From contig CM067566.1 in assembly GCA_034336665.1 (NCBI GenBank), forward strand, positions 18,582,330 through 18,646,329: a stretch of 64,000 nucleotides of DNA, written 5' to 3'. Shown here piece after piece: positions 11,803 to 24,881 of the stretch. The stretch is from Luscinia megarhynchos. Its lineage: Eukaryota; Chordata; Aves; Passeriformes; Turdidae. How positions within the stretch are numbered: the stretch's first letter is position 1; each line of letters starts with the position of its first letter. The notes beneath the pieces are model-generated. The model made no database searches. It saw only the letters and a program-made list of their open reading frames with translations, and had not been told where the DNA came from. Position numbers and translations under genes: made by a program.

Positions 11803-14300
11803 GACCACAGTGACCACAGAACCACAGACTCATGGAGGTGGAAAGGGATACCTGGAGGTTGTCCAGCCCCCCTTCTCCAAGTAGGGGTCAGCTAGAGCAG
11901 GTTGCTCAGGGCTGAGTTAAATCTGACCTTGAGTCATCTCCAAGGGTCAAGACTCCACAACTTCTCTGGGAAACCTGTTCCAACGCTTAATCTCCCTCAC
12001 AGTGAAAATGTGGGGTTTCTTTCTTCTTCTTCTTCTTCTTCTTCTTCTTTTTTTCTTTTTTTTCTTTTTTTCAATTAAGCAGGACTTCATGTATTTTAAC
12101 TTATGGCTGGTACCACTGAGAAGAGTCTGTTTCCATCTTCTTTACTGACAGGATCAGATGTGAGCCTTCTTTTCTACAGGTTGAGGAGTCCCAGCTCTCA
12201 GCTTTTCCTCATGAGACCCTTAATCACCCTCACAGCCTGTAAACAGACTTGCTCCAGCTATGTCCACATCTCTCTTGCACTGGGGATTCCAGGACTGTGC
12301 CCAGCACTCAATGGCTTCACCAGTGCTGAGTGAAGGAGAAGGATCAGCTCTCTCAGCCTTCTGGCAGTACTGTCCCTAACACAAACCAGGTGACCACCTT
12401 TGCCACAAGGACACACTGCTGTTAATGATCAAGTTGTACCTTCCCTCCTTTGCAGAGTCTCTGCAGAGCTGCTTCCAAGCTAGCTGGCCCCTAGCTTGTG
12501 CTGATGGATGGGATTATTACTTCCTAAATACAGGACTTCTGGTTTTCCCTCTTCCTGACCTTTCTGTTGGCTCATTTGTCCAGGCTCTGAAATGGCAACA
12601 TAACCATCTGGTGTAGCAGCCGCTCCTCCTGTTCATGTGCTCTCAGGCCCATGTTCCAGGTAATTAATGACATGTTAACCAGCACTGGCCCCAGTTTCAA
12701 CCCCAGGGGGACACTGTTAGGGCTTGGTGTCACCTGGACCTCGTGCTGCAGATCACAGCCCTTTGATCCTGCCAGTTCAGCCAGTTTTCAATCCACCTTT
12801 GCTTACTATCCACTAATCTACTCTGTATTTCATCAGTATGTCTATGAGAAAGTTATGGGAGAAAGTGCTGAAATCTTTCACATTTTTTGGAAAGCACTTC
12901 CAGTTTTTTTTCTTCATTACCTTCTCAGAGATGGAAGTGAGGCTGATTACCTTGTAGATTCCCTGCTACATTCAGCTCCAGATAGGTTTTGTTGTACCTA
13001 ACACCAACACATCATTCCACACTTGGACTGTATCTCTGTATTCCTCCTGGGGCAAGTGTCCCTTCTGCCACCTCTTATTATTATTTTTTTTAATAGTTGA
13101 GATTCTCAAGAGCTCTCTGCTGACTTTGTTTGGCTGTCTGCACATTGCAGTGGGTCATTCTTGAATTTGGAGGGAAATGATCCTTGAAAAATGGTCAAAG
13201 TCTACATGAGCACAAGGGCCTGTGCATGTGAGGCTTATTACAGCTGTCTGAAGAAGGCCACAACATCCAGTATTTCCTCATGATATTACTGATTTTGGTC
13301 TGCCCAATGATTCTGACTTACAAGCTGTCAGCTGGCTCATCACATCTGCTGTTTTCATATCAAGGGCAATTCTCTCTCCTCACCATCCTGACCATTCAAG
13401 TGGTGGATGCATCTGGATCCACCATTCCTAAGGTGGTTCCCTAAGAAGCCTGTGCTCCCCCATTTCTGCAGTTTAGTGAACTACCCCACATCTCTAACCA
13501 AAGGAGGCTGTAGCCCTGTAACAGACATCTAATTACTCCTGCCTGTTCCCCATGCTGCAAACTGCTGCACAGGCACTTCAGAGAAGCACCAGTGCACTGA
13601 TTTCAGAGAAAACATATGCAATCTGCTGTCCTGCTGGCACTTCATTTGTTTGTATAGATTTGAGGCATCCTCTTCAGGTCAGATTAAGGTGTTTCCTGTC
13701 GACAACACTCCAACCCTACCCATCATTTCCAACCCCACCCATCATTTCCTTTCTGCATTGGCTGTTGCCAACCTTCTGGCTCCCATGTTCTTGGTTTGAA
13801 GGTTTCCTTGCTAGGCTGGCCAGCCTGTTGGTAAAGATGCTTTTGTTCCACTTGTTGAGTGGATCCTGCTTCTTCCAAGCAGTCCTGAATCACCAGAGGA
13901 TAGCAGAACCAGTTGCTTCAGTCACTGTGCCCTATGCCATGCCATTACTGCTGGCTAGGCACATATAAAATATTTTTTAGCTCTTTTATCCACAAACGAA
14001 TGCACTCCATGCCTCTCTGTAGCTCCTGCTGAAAGGTTGCTTGACCCTTCCTAATATCCTGGTTAGGACTAGAACAATCTTTGAACAAGAGCTATGAGAT
14101 CTTGTTAGAAGCTTCTAGAGCTTGCTAGAGATTCAGTCTCCTGTAGCTGTCCTTATCTGGCAGTAGCAGGAGCCTTGGTGCCCCTCAGAGTACCCAGTAG
14201 CCCTCCAGCAATCCCAGGGGGTCAGGCAGATCTAGAAGGAGGGTCCAGAAACTGCTGGGCAAGCTGCTGAATTCCACACTGAGGGCATTGGCTAGAAGCA
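11803..14300 (-). mobile_element. Long, decayed CR1 LINE, minus strand
   Basis: The element's 3' end is at the left: degenerate 'accacag' repeats at 11803-11827 correspond to the CR1 terminal 8-mers. Moving right, the reverse complement follows the CR1 layout: 3' UTR/ORF2 tail (to about 12200), reverse transcriptase region (about 12200-12990, including 'cagttttcaatccacctt' and 'gagatggaagtgaggctgatt'), a linker (about 12970-13140), endonuclease-region phrases (about 13200-13560, including 'gcacaagggcctgtgcatg'), then 5'/ORF1-like sequence to about 14300. Several hundred bases are missing at about 12970 and again at about 13200, relative to the family layout as I remember it. It is riddled with stops. 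Plus-strand open frames here (12651-13001, 13552-13968) are antisense accidents. Confidence 0.82.
12016..12072. repeat. (CTT)n pyrimidine microsatellite inside CR1
   Basis: A 57-base tract of only C and T, with about ten tandem TTC units at its core. It lies within the CR1 copy at 11803-14300, at the position where the consensus continues with ordinary ORF2 tail sequence, so it has expanded in or replaced part of the element. Likely length-polymorphic. Confidence 0.9.
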
Positions 14301-14999
14301 GGTTCTAATTGCCTGTTTGAGGTATTTGTTTCTCTTCCTGCCTGTGCCTAAGGTGCCCTGACTGCAAAACAGCAAGTGGGGACATAAATAAATTGTACTT
14401 GTGCATTACCTCTGAACCAAGGCTGTAGGTTGACTACTTCTTTTGTATTTATTATACACAAAAGGATAGGACTTTGTGGAAGGAAAGACTCCTTTGAATT
14501 TTGTCCTCAGTTGACTAGGTTTTTTAAAAATAATTTTCTGCATGTTTCAAGTTGCTCAGAAACAGCCTACTCTGGACTGAAGAAAACCAAAAATTTACCC
14601 AATATTATAGATGGCAGGAGACTGCCTACTGCTGACACTTTGTACTGTTTTGTTATCATAAGTACAATGGAGGAGCACTCTTGTTGTTAAAAGTTTTCTT
14701 TCCATCTGCTCATTCTGACTTTGAGCATAAGCCTGCTTAACACAAAGGGAAGGCATCCTATCTAACAAGGAGAGGTTCAGGAGGGTTCACTGTAAACAAA
14801 CTGATAGGAGAATGTAAACAGGAGCAGTGTATTCTACCACAGATGGCTTCCCCTCCCTCTTGCCTTATAATTTCCATGTTCATAATGAAATATTTTAATT
14901 CCTTAGAATCCTGTAATGAGATGTGAGTTAGAAAGAAATGGAATTCTTGAAAATAAGGTTCATCTGCTGCCTGTGATATTAGATGACTGAAGAATTAAA
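14301..14999. other. Unassigned AT-rich DNA
   Basis: No gene or repeat recognised between the long CR1 and the next CR1 end. Confidence 0.5.
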
Positions 15000-15087
15000 A
15001 TCTGGACTTCACAGCTGACCTGGCTTCTGGGCAGAAGTTGGACTAGAATTCCTTCCAACCTGACTTTTCCTATTATTTTATGAATTA
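15000..15087 (+). mobile_element. Short CR1-type 3' end
   Basis: The phrase 'ttggactagaattccttccaacc' (with a gap relative to the usual 'ttggactagatgatc..ccttccaacc') followed by an AT-rich tail ending 'attttatgaatt' matches the last tens of bases of a CR1 element on the plus strand. Only the extreme 3' end remains, as expected of severe 5' truncation. Too short to assign a subfamily. Confidence 0.6.
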
Positions 15088-15311
15088 TAAGAGATTCTAT
15101 AGCAATATTTTCAGTGTAGCAGTTTGTTATTTAACTGCACCAGTGTAGATCATAGTGCCATTATAAAAAAAATGTATCTTACCTAATTTTGAACCTTTTT
15201 GTAGTACTTCTTCCATAAATTGTTACTGGATTCATGAAGGAATATGTGATGTGCTCTATTTCCATCTGGAAACTAATATTCAACTGCTTTGAAGAATGGT
15301 GGGTGGGCTAT

Positions 15312-15537
15312 AGCACTTGTCCTGTGAGGAGAGACTGAGGGAATTGGGCTTGTTGGAGAAGAGATGGCACAGTAGATATGGGGACACTTAACATCAGCTT
15401 CCAATGCCAGAGAGATCATGCAAGAGATGGAGTCAGGTTCCAGGAATCAGTACTCAGAGTTGGCTCTGCTTTGAGCAGGAGGTTGGACTAGAAATGTTCC
15501 TGAAATCCTTTCCAAGCTGAATTACCCTGCAATCCTC
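15312..15537 (+). mobile_element. Old CR1-type fragment, plus strand
   Basis: Starts with 'tgtgaggagagactgaggg' and 'ttgggcttgtt', phrases from the CR1 ORF2 tail, and ends with 'aggttggactagaaatgttcc' and 'cctttccaagctgaatta', the usual CR1 3' end. The middle is diverged and shortened. It lies 225 bp after the CR1 end at 15087 in the same orientation, either as an independent insertion or as one side of a nested event. Confidence 0.62.
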
Positions 15538-18500
15538 ACATAACAGCCTCTATATTTGTTCAGAAGATGATTGTAATTCCTCTTATGAAATATCTAATGG
15601 CAGTAATATGAATGAAGTTAATTAGGCTTGAATCTTTGGGCATGGTGTTTTTTGCCCTTATGAAAAGGAGATCACTATTATCTATGTCGTGATGGCAGCA
15701 GAAGTTTGTGAAGAGAATCCATTGGAAGGAAAGTTTGGAATTGATGAATTCAAGGGAGTCAATGACTGTTACACCTTTTTGCCCCAAGCAGAGTAGTCAT
15801 CTCATCTTTTGATGGTGTGGTTTTCCAGTTTAGTTTCTAACTGGGTATTCTGTTCAGACTGTGGTGAGGGAAAGAGGGTTGGTGATGCTCATGGAAGGAA
15901 TAAATCAGTAGCATAGCTTTTCATCTCTGATATTCCTGCATCTATGAATTTTTTCTTGCTTTTTCAACATAATTCAGACTTACAGGATTTCTCTGTGTCT
16001 GTGATGGGTAGTCCTGTGCTTTTTTTGCCTTCTTCTCCTCAACCTCCCTAAAGATAAAATTCCATAGAATCAGAATAAAGGTGCAAAAATGTGTAGGATC
16101 CATGCATGATATGCATAATTCGAACTCTCTGTTTTCCTTACCCCCACTGCTCCACACCTATTCCTCCTGTTATACCTCAGCAAAACATTGATGTTTCATG
16201 CTCTTGTTGCTGATATTGATTTAAAGATATTCACATTCCATCCTTGGTCTACTGAGAAACTGGTGGAATCACTTTCCATTGATATGATCTTCAGATGAGC
16301 AGATGATCTTCAACTTGCCTTCTTCATTTTTGATCCATTTCTGGACTAAGTGACTCAGAGAAACCAGAGCTGCTGTTTTTTGGAGAAGGATTGGCATGAA
16401 AGGTACAAGTTCCCCTTCCTCTCCTTTGCTATGATGCATACATTTGTTTTGTTTTAAAGGTACCTAGCATTTACCAGTGTGCAGGGTCCAAGAGAAAATG
16501 TTGCTTTTGTGACTAGGGGGAATAGTTTGTGCTCCAGACTGTATTTCCCTGCTTCATACAAGCCCAGATGGTGAGATGACTGCCAGATCTCTAGTTCTCT
16601 GTTCCTATCAATGAAATGCAATCTCTGTTTTGCTGCTTTAATATCTGGATGAAGCTTGGGATAGTGAATTTGGAGTGTGGAGTTATCCACATATGTTTGG
16701 AGACACAAGTGAGGCTTTATTATTATTGTTGTCCTTTCTCATCTTTGTTAATAATTCCTGTAGTGAAGAAAAAGAATAAAGTTTTCTCTCCTCTGAGATG
16801 CTTCAAAGATGGGACATCAGTCTGGGTATTAGAAACTACACCTCCTTTTGATTTAAAGGGATATTTCTAGAATGAGTGGGTTTGCAAACAGCAAGCAGAG
16901 AAGGTGGATTTATACCTGCAGGCATCCATGTTAGATTGGACAATATTTCTTCCAGGTGAGTTCTAGGACATCTGTATGTTGTGTTTTTGAGAGGAGCCTC
17001 TTCAGTTGTCCTGAATTTCTCAGAGCCAAACTAGTTGCCTTCTTTCAGAGTTTGCTGACTTTCACTTCCACTTACTAAAACCTGATATGCAATAAAAGAA
17101 TATTTTAAATTACATTTATTCTTAAGCCTAAAAGTGTTGTAATCTAAAGAGCCGTATTTATTTGTCCACTCTTTTTAGCTTTAGGAACTGATAAAGATGG
17201 AAATATTTTTGAAAAAAAGTTTGAAATTGATGAAATGCTTAAACATATCAACATCATCTTTCTGTAGCTCCAGAAAGTTGTCATTTATTGTATCTACTCT
17301 GGAGGGCTTTGCAGATATTTTCTGTGACTGTTTTATTTAAGCTTGGATTCATTTTGAAATAGTACCGAGAAGTTGACTGAAAGGAGGCAAAGCAAAGATT
17401 TAATAAGTAACATAAAGAAGTAGATTTCAGAAATTTTGTGCTTCCTTTCACCCCTCAAATACGTGTGTAAATATATGTATACCTCCCCCCATCTTTCCAT
17501 GGGTTTGTCCAAAAATCCTTAAATTCCCACCCTTCAACTTCTTATCTTTGATTGAAACAATTCCAGCTTCTTTCATCTCTCCCATATCCTCAGGAACTTT
17601 TCAACACTGGCTCTGATAGAGCCAGCTTTCTCCCTTTTCTTTGATTCCTATTACTTCAAAGTAACAGTAAACTTTTGATGTGAAGGAGAAAATTTCAGGA
17701 GGAAGAGAGGGATAGGAGAGAAGATGCAGACATTTAATGACATTTTCCTGGGAAGTTTCCCAGCATAATATTCCTGAAAGCTATTCCCTGAAGGTATAAC
17801 TACAAAGTAAAATGTAGGTGTGATTGCAGCACACTAAGAACAAAATTCATATACTTGTATCTCTGTATCTACATATACAAAAACACAGGGACTAGTAACT
17901 AAAATTCAAACTGGGGGCTGAAGTACACAGCTGCCAATCTGTGACTGCATCTCCATTGCTGCATTACTGAAACTAGAACAAAGACACCCATGGAAATTTC
18001 CTTCTCAGATTTCAAGTATAAATTGGGGACTTTGGCTCAATTTCTAGTTGCTAAATTAATGATAAAAGATTTGATATTCCAGTGGTTCAACACTGCCAGT
18101 TCTGTCCTATGAACAGGAATTTGCCCTTATGGAGACTGTAATCCTAGGGAATCAGATAGGAAGGAATCTTGCTCTGACAGACTTCACCATATTTTTTTTT
18201 GGAAGTGCTCAATATCTGCTTTGTCCCTTGGCTCTTTAAAGCCAATTGCTGTACACACACAAGTGAATTTTGCACAGTTCACAAAAGAACGTCCCTAATG
18301 TATTAGGAAATACTCTTATCTTACAAACTACAGTTCAATCATAAACAATTTTGGAGACATGGTGGCATGCTTGACTTTTCTTGTTTGGGAGCCATTAACT
18401 ACAAGAGTGGATTGTAAGTCATTCTGGACTCATCCTGTGACAGTACAAGTTTGCAGCCATGTTAGAACCTCTTCTTCAATATTTTGAGAAATTTTTAACA

Positions 18501-21500
18501 ACATTTGAGTTGGTTGCTCTGGCTTCAAGATATTTTTGAGCCTCTTTACACAGGAAATAACTAATGGAATTGCTGAATGTTAATTAGAAGTAAACATAAC
18601 AATTAAAGTTAGTTAGACAGAAATCAGCTAAAAGTTCAAAACCAATATTTAGCCTACCAAATTAAACTGTAGAAAATTATATCTGGAAAGATAAGTTAGA
18701 TTGTTTTATTTTTGAACAAGATGCAGTTTCTACAAAATACTTCTCATATAGTTTACAATTCTTATTTTTAATCTTTTCCCAAGAGGCTAGTTTCAAGTTT
18801 ATTGTACTGTGTTTTCTAGTGCACTCATAATTTTGGATCTATTTAATTTCTTCCTCTTATCCTTTTTTTTTGTTTTAATATTTCCTACAAAGATTTATTC
18901 AGGTTGGAAAATTTAATTTGTTTTGCCTTTTTTTTCACTACAGTCTCAAAGGGCTCCTCATCTCCTTTCACTTCTATGTTAACTGTATTTTATTTTCACC
19001 TGTTTAAGGCTATTTCCCCAAGGAGTTTGGAGGACTAAGCTTTTGTTCAATAAGAAAGAATTCAAGTCTCAAGTACAGATTATAAGTAGTCTTGTGTTTA
19101 TGTATAACAAGCTTGAGACTATGCTGAGATCCCCTGTCCTTTTTTTATCTTTCAAGGGAGAATAACTTGAGCTTGCATTTCACAGGCTGTCTGCATCTAA
19201 TGTGTTTGTTTGGGCTCATATTTACTTCAAGTATTAACACTTTGAAATTCTGTGCAATTACTCAATTCAGTGCTTTAACTTTTACTGATATCTCTATAGT
19301 CTTTAATACAAAAGACCCTTTAAAATGTCTTTTTCAGTTGAAATTGAAAAATCTTGTGAAGATAATTGGAAATATTTTCCATTGGACTGATGCTCTTACC
19401 TGGACACAAATGTAGAAACAGCAGCAATATCACTGAAATAACACTTTGTAAAATCATCTGAGAAAATGCTTGAGCAAGTATATTCTACCTGGGTGCTAAG
19501 TTTATATTGTTTTTAAATGCTACATATCCTACTAAGTCAGAGATGCAAGCAAACCTGATAAATTGCTAGGCATTTTTTAAACCTGCCTAAGAAACTATGT
19601 ACTATGCTTTGATTTCAATACCATGAATATAAACCAGTTATGGTAGAACACATCATCATATTTTAATATTTTTATTTTATTATATTAGAAAGACATGCCA
19701 CTTATAAACATTACGATTAGTGTAATTTTAATATTTTTTAGCTCCCTCTTGTGTAATTGGTTTCTGTGGGTCATAACTGAGTTTTCTCAGCAAGCTCCAA
19801 TACCTACTGCTAATATGCTCTGTGCTTAAGCCAATCAAATGATAAGTTAACCTCTAATTTTAGAGCTAATCCAGAAGTATTTTTGCATTCCTTTTAGCAG
19901 CTGTAATATGGCTTTAATATACTCTGTACGGTTCCTCTGATCTATCAAACATGGATCATGCATTTCTGACAATCCTCTTTGGACCCATGCTGTGATCATA
20001 AGTGCTAGTAGATTGCAGGACACTTTTGTGGCTATATCCTACAAAGCTGGACTGCTTTTTACAAATGCATTAAACATTAATACAGACAAATGTGAAATTT
20101 TTTAGTGCAGAAGCTTTATTTGCCTGGACATGTATGTATTTTTTATTAATAATTTTTACCATACCACACACTTCTCTCTAGAATTTAAGCTCTGAGAACG
20201 ATTCCTTGGACTCAGTAAATGTTGTTTCATTTAAGACCAAGGGAACAAATGAAAATCTCTTGGATTTACATTTTGGTGAAATCTCATAAGTAATGCATGA
20301 ACTGTGTTTCAGAACTGACTTGTACAGGGCCTTAAGTACCTTGTAACACTCATCACCTTCCATAAGGAAACTACAGAGAGAAATTTTTACCCTGTTTTTT
20401 TCCAAACTACGGAAAATCTGGAAGAAATGTGAGGGAGGCAACTATTGGTCATGAAAACTAAAAATGTTTATTTTTAATTATTAGGGGATGTCCTGATTTT
20501 GTTAGTTTTTACTGACTACAGAACATCACAGAAAATACTTGTATTCTTGATGCATGATGTGCTGGAGTCATTGTCACAGTCAGGACTTTTCAGTATGAGT
20601 TTAATATGAATGGATAAATCCACTGCCAAGAAACCTGCTGATGGAAACAACCACACCAGCTCAAAACCCTTATGAAAGCTTCTTTCTAAAGTTCCTCAGG
20701 TATTTTTCTTTGCTTTGTTAGGATTTGAGATCCTGACTCCAGTTTTAAATTGTTTTATCTGACATGAAAATGGCTTTTCCTATAAGCCTACAATAATCCA
20801 CTATCACTGCTGCTATCCTAAAGTTATTCCTAAAGCATGATCTTGCTTTTATGATAAATAAACCCTTCCCATCATATACTACTACTACTTCTACACATTC
20901 TTTTGCATGTTAACATAATGGTATGTATCACAGCTGACCTTTATTATCTGTATAATCCTGCTGAATAGGATAGCACTTCAATACTTTTCATTCAAATATA
21001 ACCTCTCTTGTATAACATGTACTAGGTTGCCAGTTTAAGTTCTTGTGTGCATAAATCTACTGCAAGGTTATAAAAACCTAGAAGAAATGCCAAACCATAA
21101 TCAATGAACAATGTGTGTACAGAGATGCAATATGAAGAGGAGAGAAATTAAAGATTTCAATGGCAACTCTAAGCGGCTACTGTTGACATTAGAAATGCAA
21201 GGATTAAAATGGTATCTGCATTGAAATGCTAACAAGTATGATGATTTAGACAGTGTGCCCTGTTTCTAATTATTATGCATAGCTTGCATATAACATAAGT
21301 AGTTGTAACCTTTGTGTGAAGAGCAAAGTCAGGAAATGTTAATCCACGGGGAAACCATCGCTTCTCTCCAACTGCCATAGAGAAACTAGCTGAAATGATT
21401 GCTCTTGTTCTGCAGTTCAGGGGAAAAACATCCTTTTATGGTTAAATACCCCCTTTTATGCTGTGTATGTATTAGTCAAATTGATTCTCATGAGAGTTCA

Positions 21501-22477
21501 CCAGACTTGTACAACACTATAATTCAGAGCATCTACAAAGGGAGCTGGAGGAGGGAAAATGAGAAATGTTAGAAAAAAGGTTGTCTGAAAACCTGGGAAT
21601 AGTAATTTTATCAAAGCTGCCAAGACTTGAGACTGGAGAACCAGTACACGTTATCCAGAAAGATACTCTGTCTGGTGGGAGGGTCAGAATTTGATTTTAA
21701 ACTTCTCTTGGAGCTCTGGCCTTCCCTCCTGCAGACAGGCTAGTAAAGTGTCTAGGGCCCAGTGTCACTTGGTAGGCAGGAAAGGGCTGCTGGAGAAGGG
21801 TCTTAAGAATGCTTTTGGCAATGATTTTTCTAGAAATGTCTTTTCTATAAGGTCTATTTTGGCTACCTACTAGAAGATTCTATGGCAACCACTTCTTGAC
21901 ACTTTAACATGACTTATAGACAGAAGTTTTAGCTAAACTGCTGTAGGTTTTGAGTGCTAGGACAGGAAATTATTAAGGAGATAAAAAACATATGGCTGAT
22001 TGAAAAGTGCAAACAAACTTTTAGAGTAAGTAGACATCACTATTTGGTAGTCTGATCATAATCCTCAAAGCTGTTGTGCTTTTCTGGTCCCAGCTTCATG
22101 GTTACTTCACTGAATATCTGTTTTTAGTTTGAAAGGATTTAGTCAGCTCCAAGTAAGTAACTACTTCTTGCCCTGATTTTCATATTTCTGCAGAAGAACT
22201 TGTGATTTGTTTTCATGCACATCAATGCATACTGTTGCCATCACAATTGATTTTTGCAGTTGAATTTTTTTTCACTTGGATCCATCCAGAAGACTCCCGT
22301 TTTTAAGTGTTGTGCAGCTTTGGCTTCTCAGTCATCTTTCTCAAACACAAAGAATATTAAAGAATTAAAATTGAGAAATTTCTGTGTTTCTTGATTACTC
22401 TCCTGTGTATCTCATGTATTTTACACATATACTCTTCAGTCCATGGGCTGCCATTGTACAATGCAGAGGTGTTTACA
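15538..22477. other. Unassigned AT-rich DNA, about 6.9 kb
   Basis: No gene, RNA gene or recognisable transposable element. Open frames are all under about 90 codons. A splice-like donor 'cag|gtgagt' sits at 16957 after a weak acceptor, with too little sequence between them to argue for an exon. Scattered T-rich runs occur near 18190, 18865 and 18930. Confidence 0.55.
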
Positions 22478-22550
22478 CAGAATGATTTGAGTTGGAAGGC
22501 ACATTAAAGATCATCTTGCTCCAACCCCTCACCCTAAGTACAGTTACACC
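22478..22550 (-). mobile_element. Short CR1 3' end, minus strand
   Basis: 'cagaatgatttgagttggaaggcacattaaagatcat' and 'ctccaacccct' are the reverse complement of a CR1 3' end (the familiar form is around 'tttgggttggaagggacc'). Homology stops after about 70 bases, so this is a severely 5'-truncated or decayed insertion. Confidence 0.7.
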
Positions 22551-22614
22551 AAATTGTAATACAAATACTTTTAGCTTATGGGAGAATATTATGATTCCTT
22601 TTGACTTTTTATGC

Positions 22615-22634
22615 AAAAAAAAAAAAAAAAAAAA
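22615..22634 (+). repeat. Poly(A) run, 20 bases
   Basis: Uninterrupted run of A about 65 bp right of the CR1 tail at 22550. CR1 does not end in poly(A), so the run is not part of that element. No retropseudogene body is recognisable upstream. Confidence 0.85.
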
Positions 22635-24109
22635 GAAACTACAGAGAGGTAACTTGATTTTCTGGAAACAAAATGTAAGGTGGTTTTGAAATCCTAGTTT
22701 CAAATTTGCATGTGTTCCATCATCCCACCCTCAATTTACCAGTTTTGGGCTATGTTACATAATTCAATTATTATTCTGAGGAAAAATATATATTGAGTTT
22801 GGGCTCAGATAATTCCCAAACTCTTACAGAAGGAGGAATAGTTTACATTTTGTAGAATAGCTTATGGCAATAACCTAGATCTTAGCAATAAACCTTATTT
22901 ATATTCAAGAAGGCAAAATGTATACAGCAGCAACAGAGAAAAATCAATGGAAATAAAAGTGAGTATCAAGGCTTTACAACAGAGTTGCAGACATAGGAAA
23001 AACTGTCTCCCTTAGTCATATTAGGTATGATCTGAGCAAACAAAGGTCTCTTGAGAACTAGCCTCAACTATAGGTAGTGGATCAGGGAAGTGAAAACTTT
23101 GATTCCTTCACAGCTGCTTGAGATTTGAGCTGGACATGGTGGCTGCCAGGGTTGAGCTGAATCTGTGGAATGGAAAATGCTGAGCTCTGGGGAGAAAGTA
23201 TGCTTGAGGAGAAGAAAATATTTCATGGCTCAACTTACTTAGAGTGTATCCTGTATTTTAAAAGCGTATCAATAACTCAGGAAGCGAATCTGTAGCTGTA
23301 CTAGCAAAATCAGTGCTGTGTCCTCAAACAGAACAGGTTGAAAATTAGGTCTTTAAACACAGAAAAATAAACAAACATAGAAGAAATTCAGGATCTTGAC
23401 ATTTTTTTATCAGGTTTTATTCCTAGGAGTTACTTTGATAATTCATAGACTGTTTTTCAAAATTTATTTTAATTGTTCACTGATTATTTTAACTTGACAC
23501 TTTCAGGTTTGGCTATTATGATTTCTTTTTTCTTGAAACAATTTTTTTCCCATTAAATTGAACACTAACAAGTAAGTTTAATGTTTATATATTTATTTTC
23601 AATCTCATAACATGCAGATGGCTGTCTCCTTTAAAAAAGTGCTCCTGGGATGGACTTGATGTGTTAAATTTTAACTTGTAGTAAATTTTTACAGTTGCCT
23701 TATAAAACTTCTGAGAAATGGTGGGTTGGGTTATCACAAAAATGCTAATACAACCCTAACTCCAGCAGTGATGTTGTAATATATACATCATTAAGTTTCC
23801 ATTCTCATGGAACACTTGGTGTACAGAATTTTTCCATTTATAGTACTATAGTGTATTTTACAGTGTCCCTTCAGGTAACAGCAAAATGATAGTTTCGTGT
23901 AGAAAATTATGTGACATTATTCTAATACACCCATGCTGATTTAAGCTCAGAGAAGCTTAGGAGCAGGATTCTTATAATGCCTCCCTATGTTAGCCCCTTT
24001 TAATTGTTAGTTTAGTAGTTGGTCAGAAAATGGTGATAATTCAGAGGACTTTTTTATCCTTCTGGTTTCTACAGTAATTACATCTTACTGGGTAGGTTTT
24101 TTTGGTTGG

Positions 24110-24125
24110 TTTTTTTTTTTTTTTT
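24110..24125. repeat. Poly(T) run, 16 bases
   Basis: Homopolymer preceded by 'ggtaggtttttttggttgg'. Simple repeat; no element attached. Confidence 0.8.
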
Positions 24126-24876
24126 GGTCTTAAAATAAATCTCTTATTCAGAGATGCTTTGTGTCAGGGTCAAATATGAAATACTTTTTTTCACTGTGTT
24201 TTTGCTACCTGTTTGTATATTTACCAATTTATCTGTGTAGGTTTTCATACTAGGTGTCATTTACCCTTAAATGCTCACAGATAATTGCTTTTCATTCTAA
24301 ACCTAGCAGGAAAAGTTGTAAGGGGGAAATTGTTTGGAAGGAGACAATTAGAATACACCCTTTTTCTGGACTTGCTTTAAGAATGGCAAGGAAAATGGGA
24401 AAAAAGGAAAAGCCTTTGAAAGAATGACTGTGATCTTTTGTCTTGAGGGTGGACATTAAGGAGCAGGGATCTATTGATGAAGGCAAAGAGAGACTCAAAT
24501 TTACCAAAGTCAGTAAAGGGCAACAAAACTTTGCATGAAGAAACTTGCAGCATCTGAGCCTGGTGAACTGCTCTTTAGCACTTTAGGTTCATCCTGGCCA
24601 CCATGGCCAGGCTATTTCTACTTTGCTTTATTGCCTGAAGATAAAGACACATTTATGTTTTGGAAAGTACAAGAGGATTTGCCTGAACAGAGTAAGAAAC
24701 AAATTTAAGTTATTGAATGTCTTTCAGACATTTTCAATGTAGAGAATAATTTTTGGGTCTGATTTTTAGGGGTTGGTGCCAGGACTGAACCTGCAAGACT
24801 GCACAGTGGGATGTGTGCATGTGCTGCTGACAGGATGCAAGGCAACAGACAAACAGGAGTTATTCATAACAGCTCC

Positions 24877-24881
24877 CCATG
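24877..24881. repeat. Left target-site duplication of the LTR (CCATG)
   Basis: Five bases directly before the LTR start, repeated exactly at 25602-25606 directly after its end. Two matching 5-bp flanks at exactly the ends defined by the terminal inverted repeat are strong evidence for an integrase-made insertion. Confidence 0.8.

Larger units (their letters stand above)
22551..24876. other. Unassigned AT-rich DNA with homopolymers
   Basis: No gene recognised. Contains an A20 run and a T16 run (listed separately) and a perfect small hairpin at 24593-24611 (see findings). The segment from about 24760 to 24876 just outside the LTR has no clear identity. Confidence 0.5.

Noticed and set aside
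12651..13001. 116-codon plus-strand open frame
   Set aside because: It lies antisense to the reverse transcriptase part of the minus-strand CR1 relic; the match to CR1 in reverse complement explains the sequence.
13552..13968. 138-codon plus-strand open frame, the longest in the window
   Set aside because: Antisense to the endonuclease/5' part of the same CR1 relic, with no protein family resemblance in this frame.
16923..16957. 35-bp micro-exon before 'cag|gtgagt'
   Set aside because: The acceptor 'ttatacctgcag' has a poor pyrimidine tract and the block has no other support.
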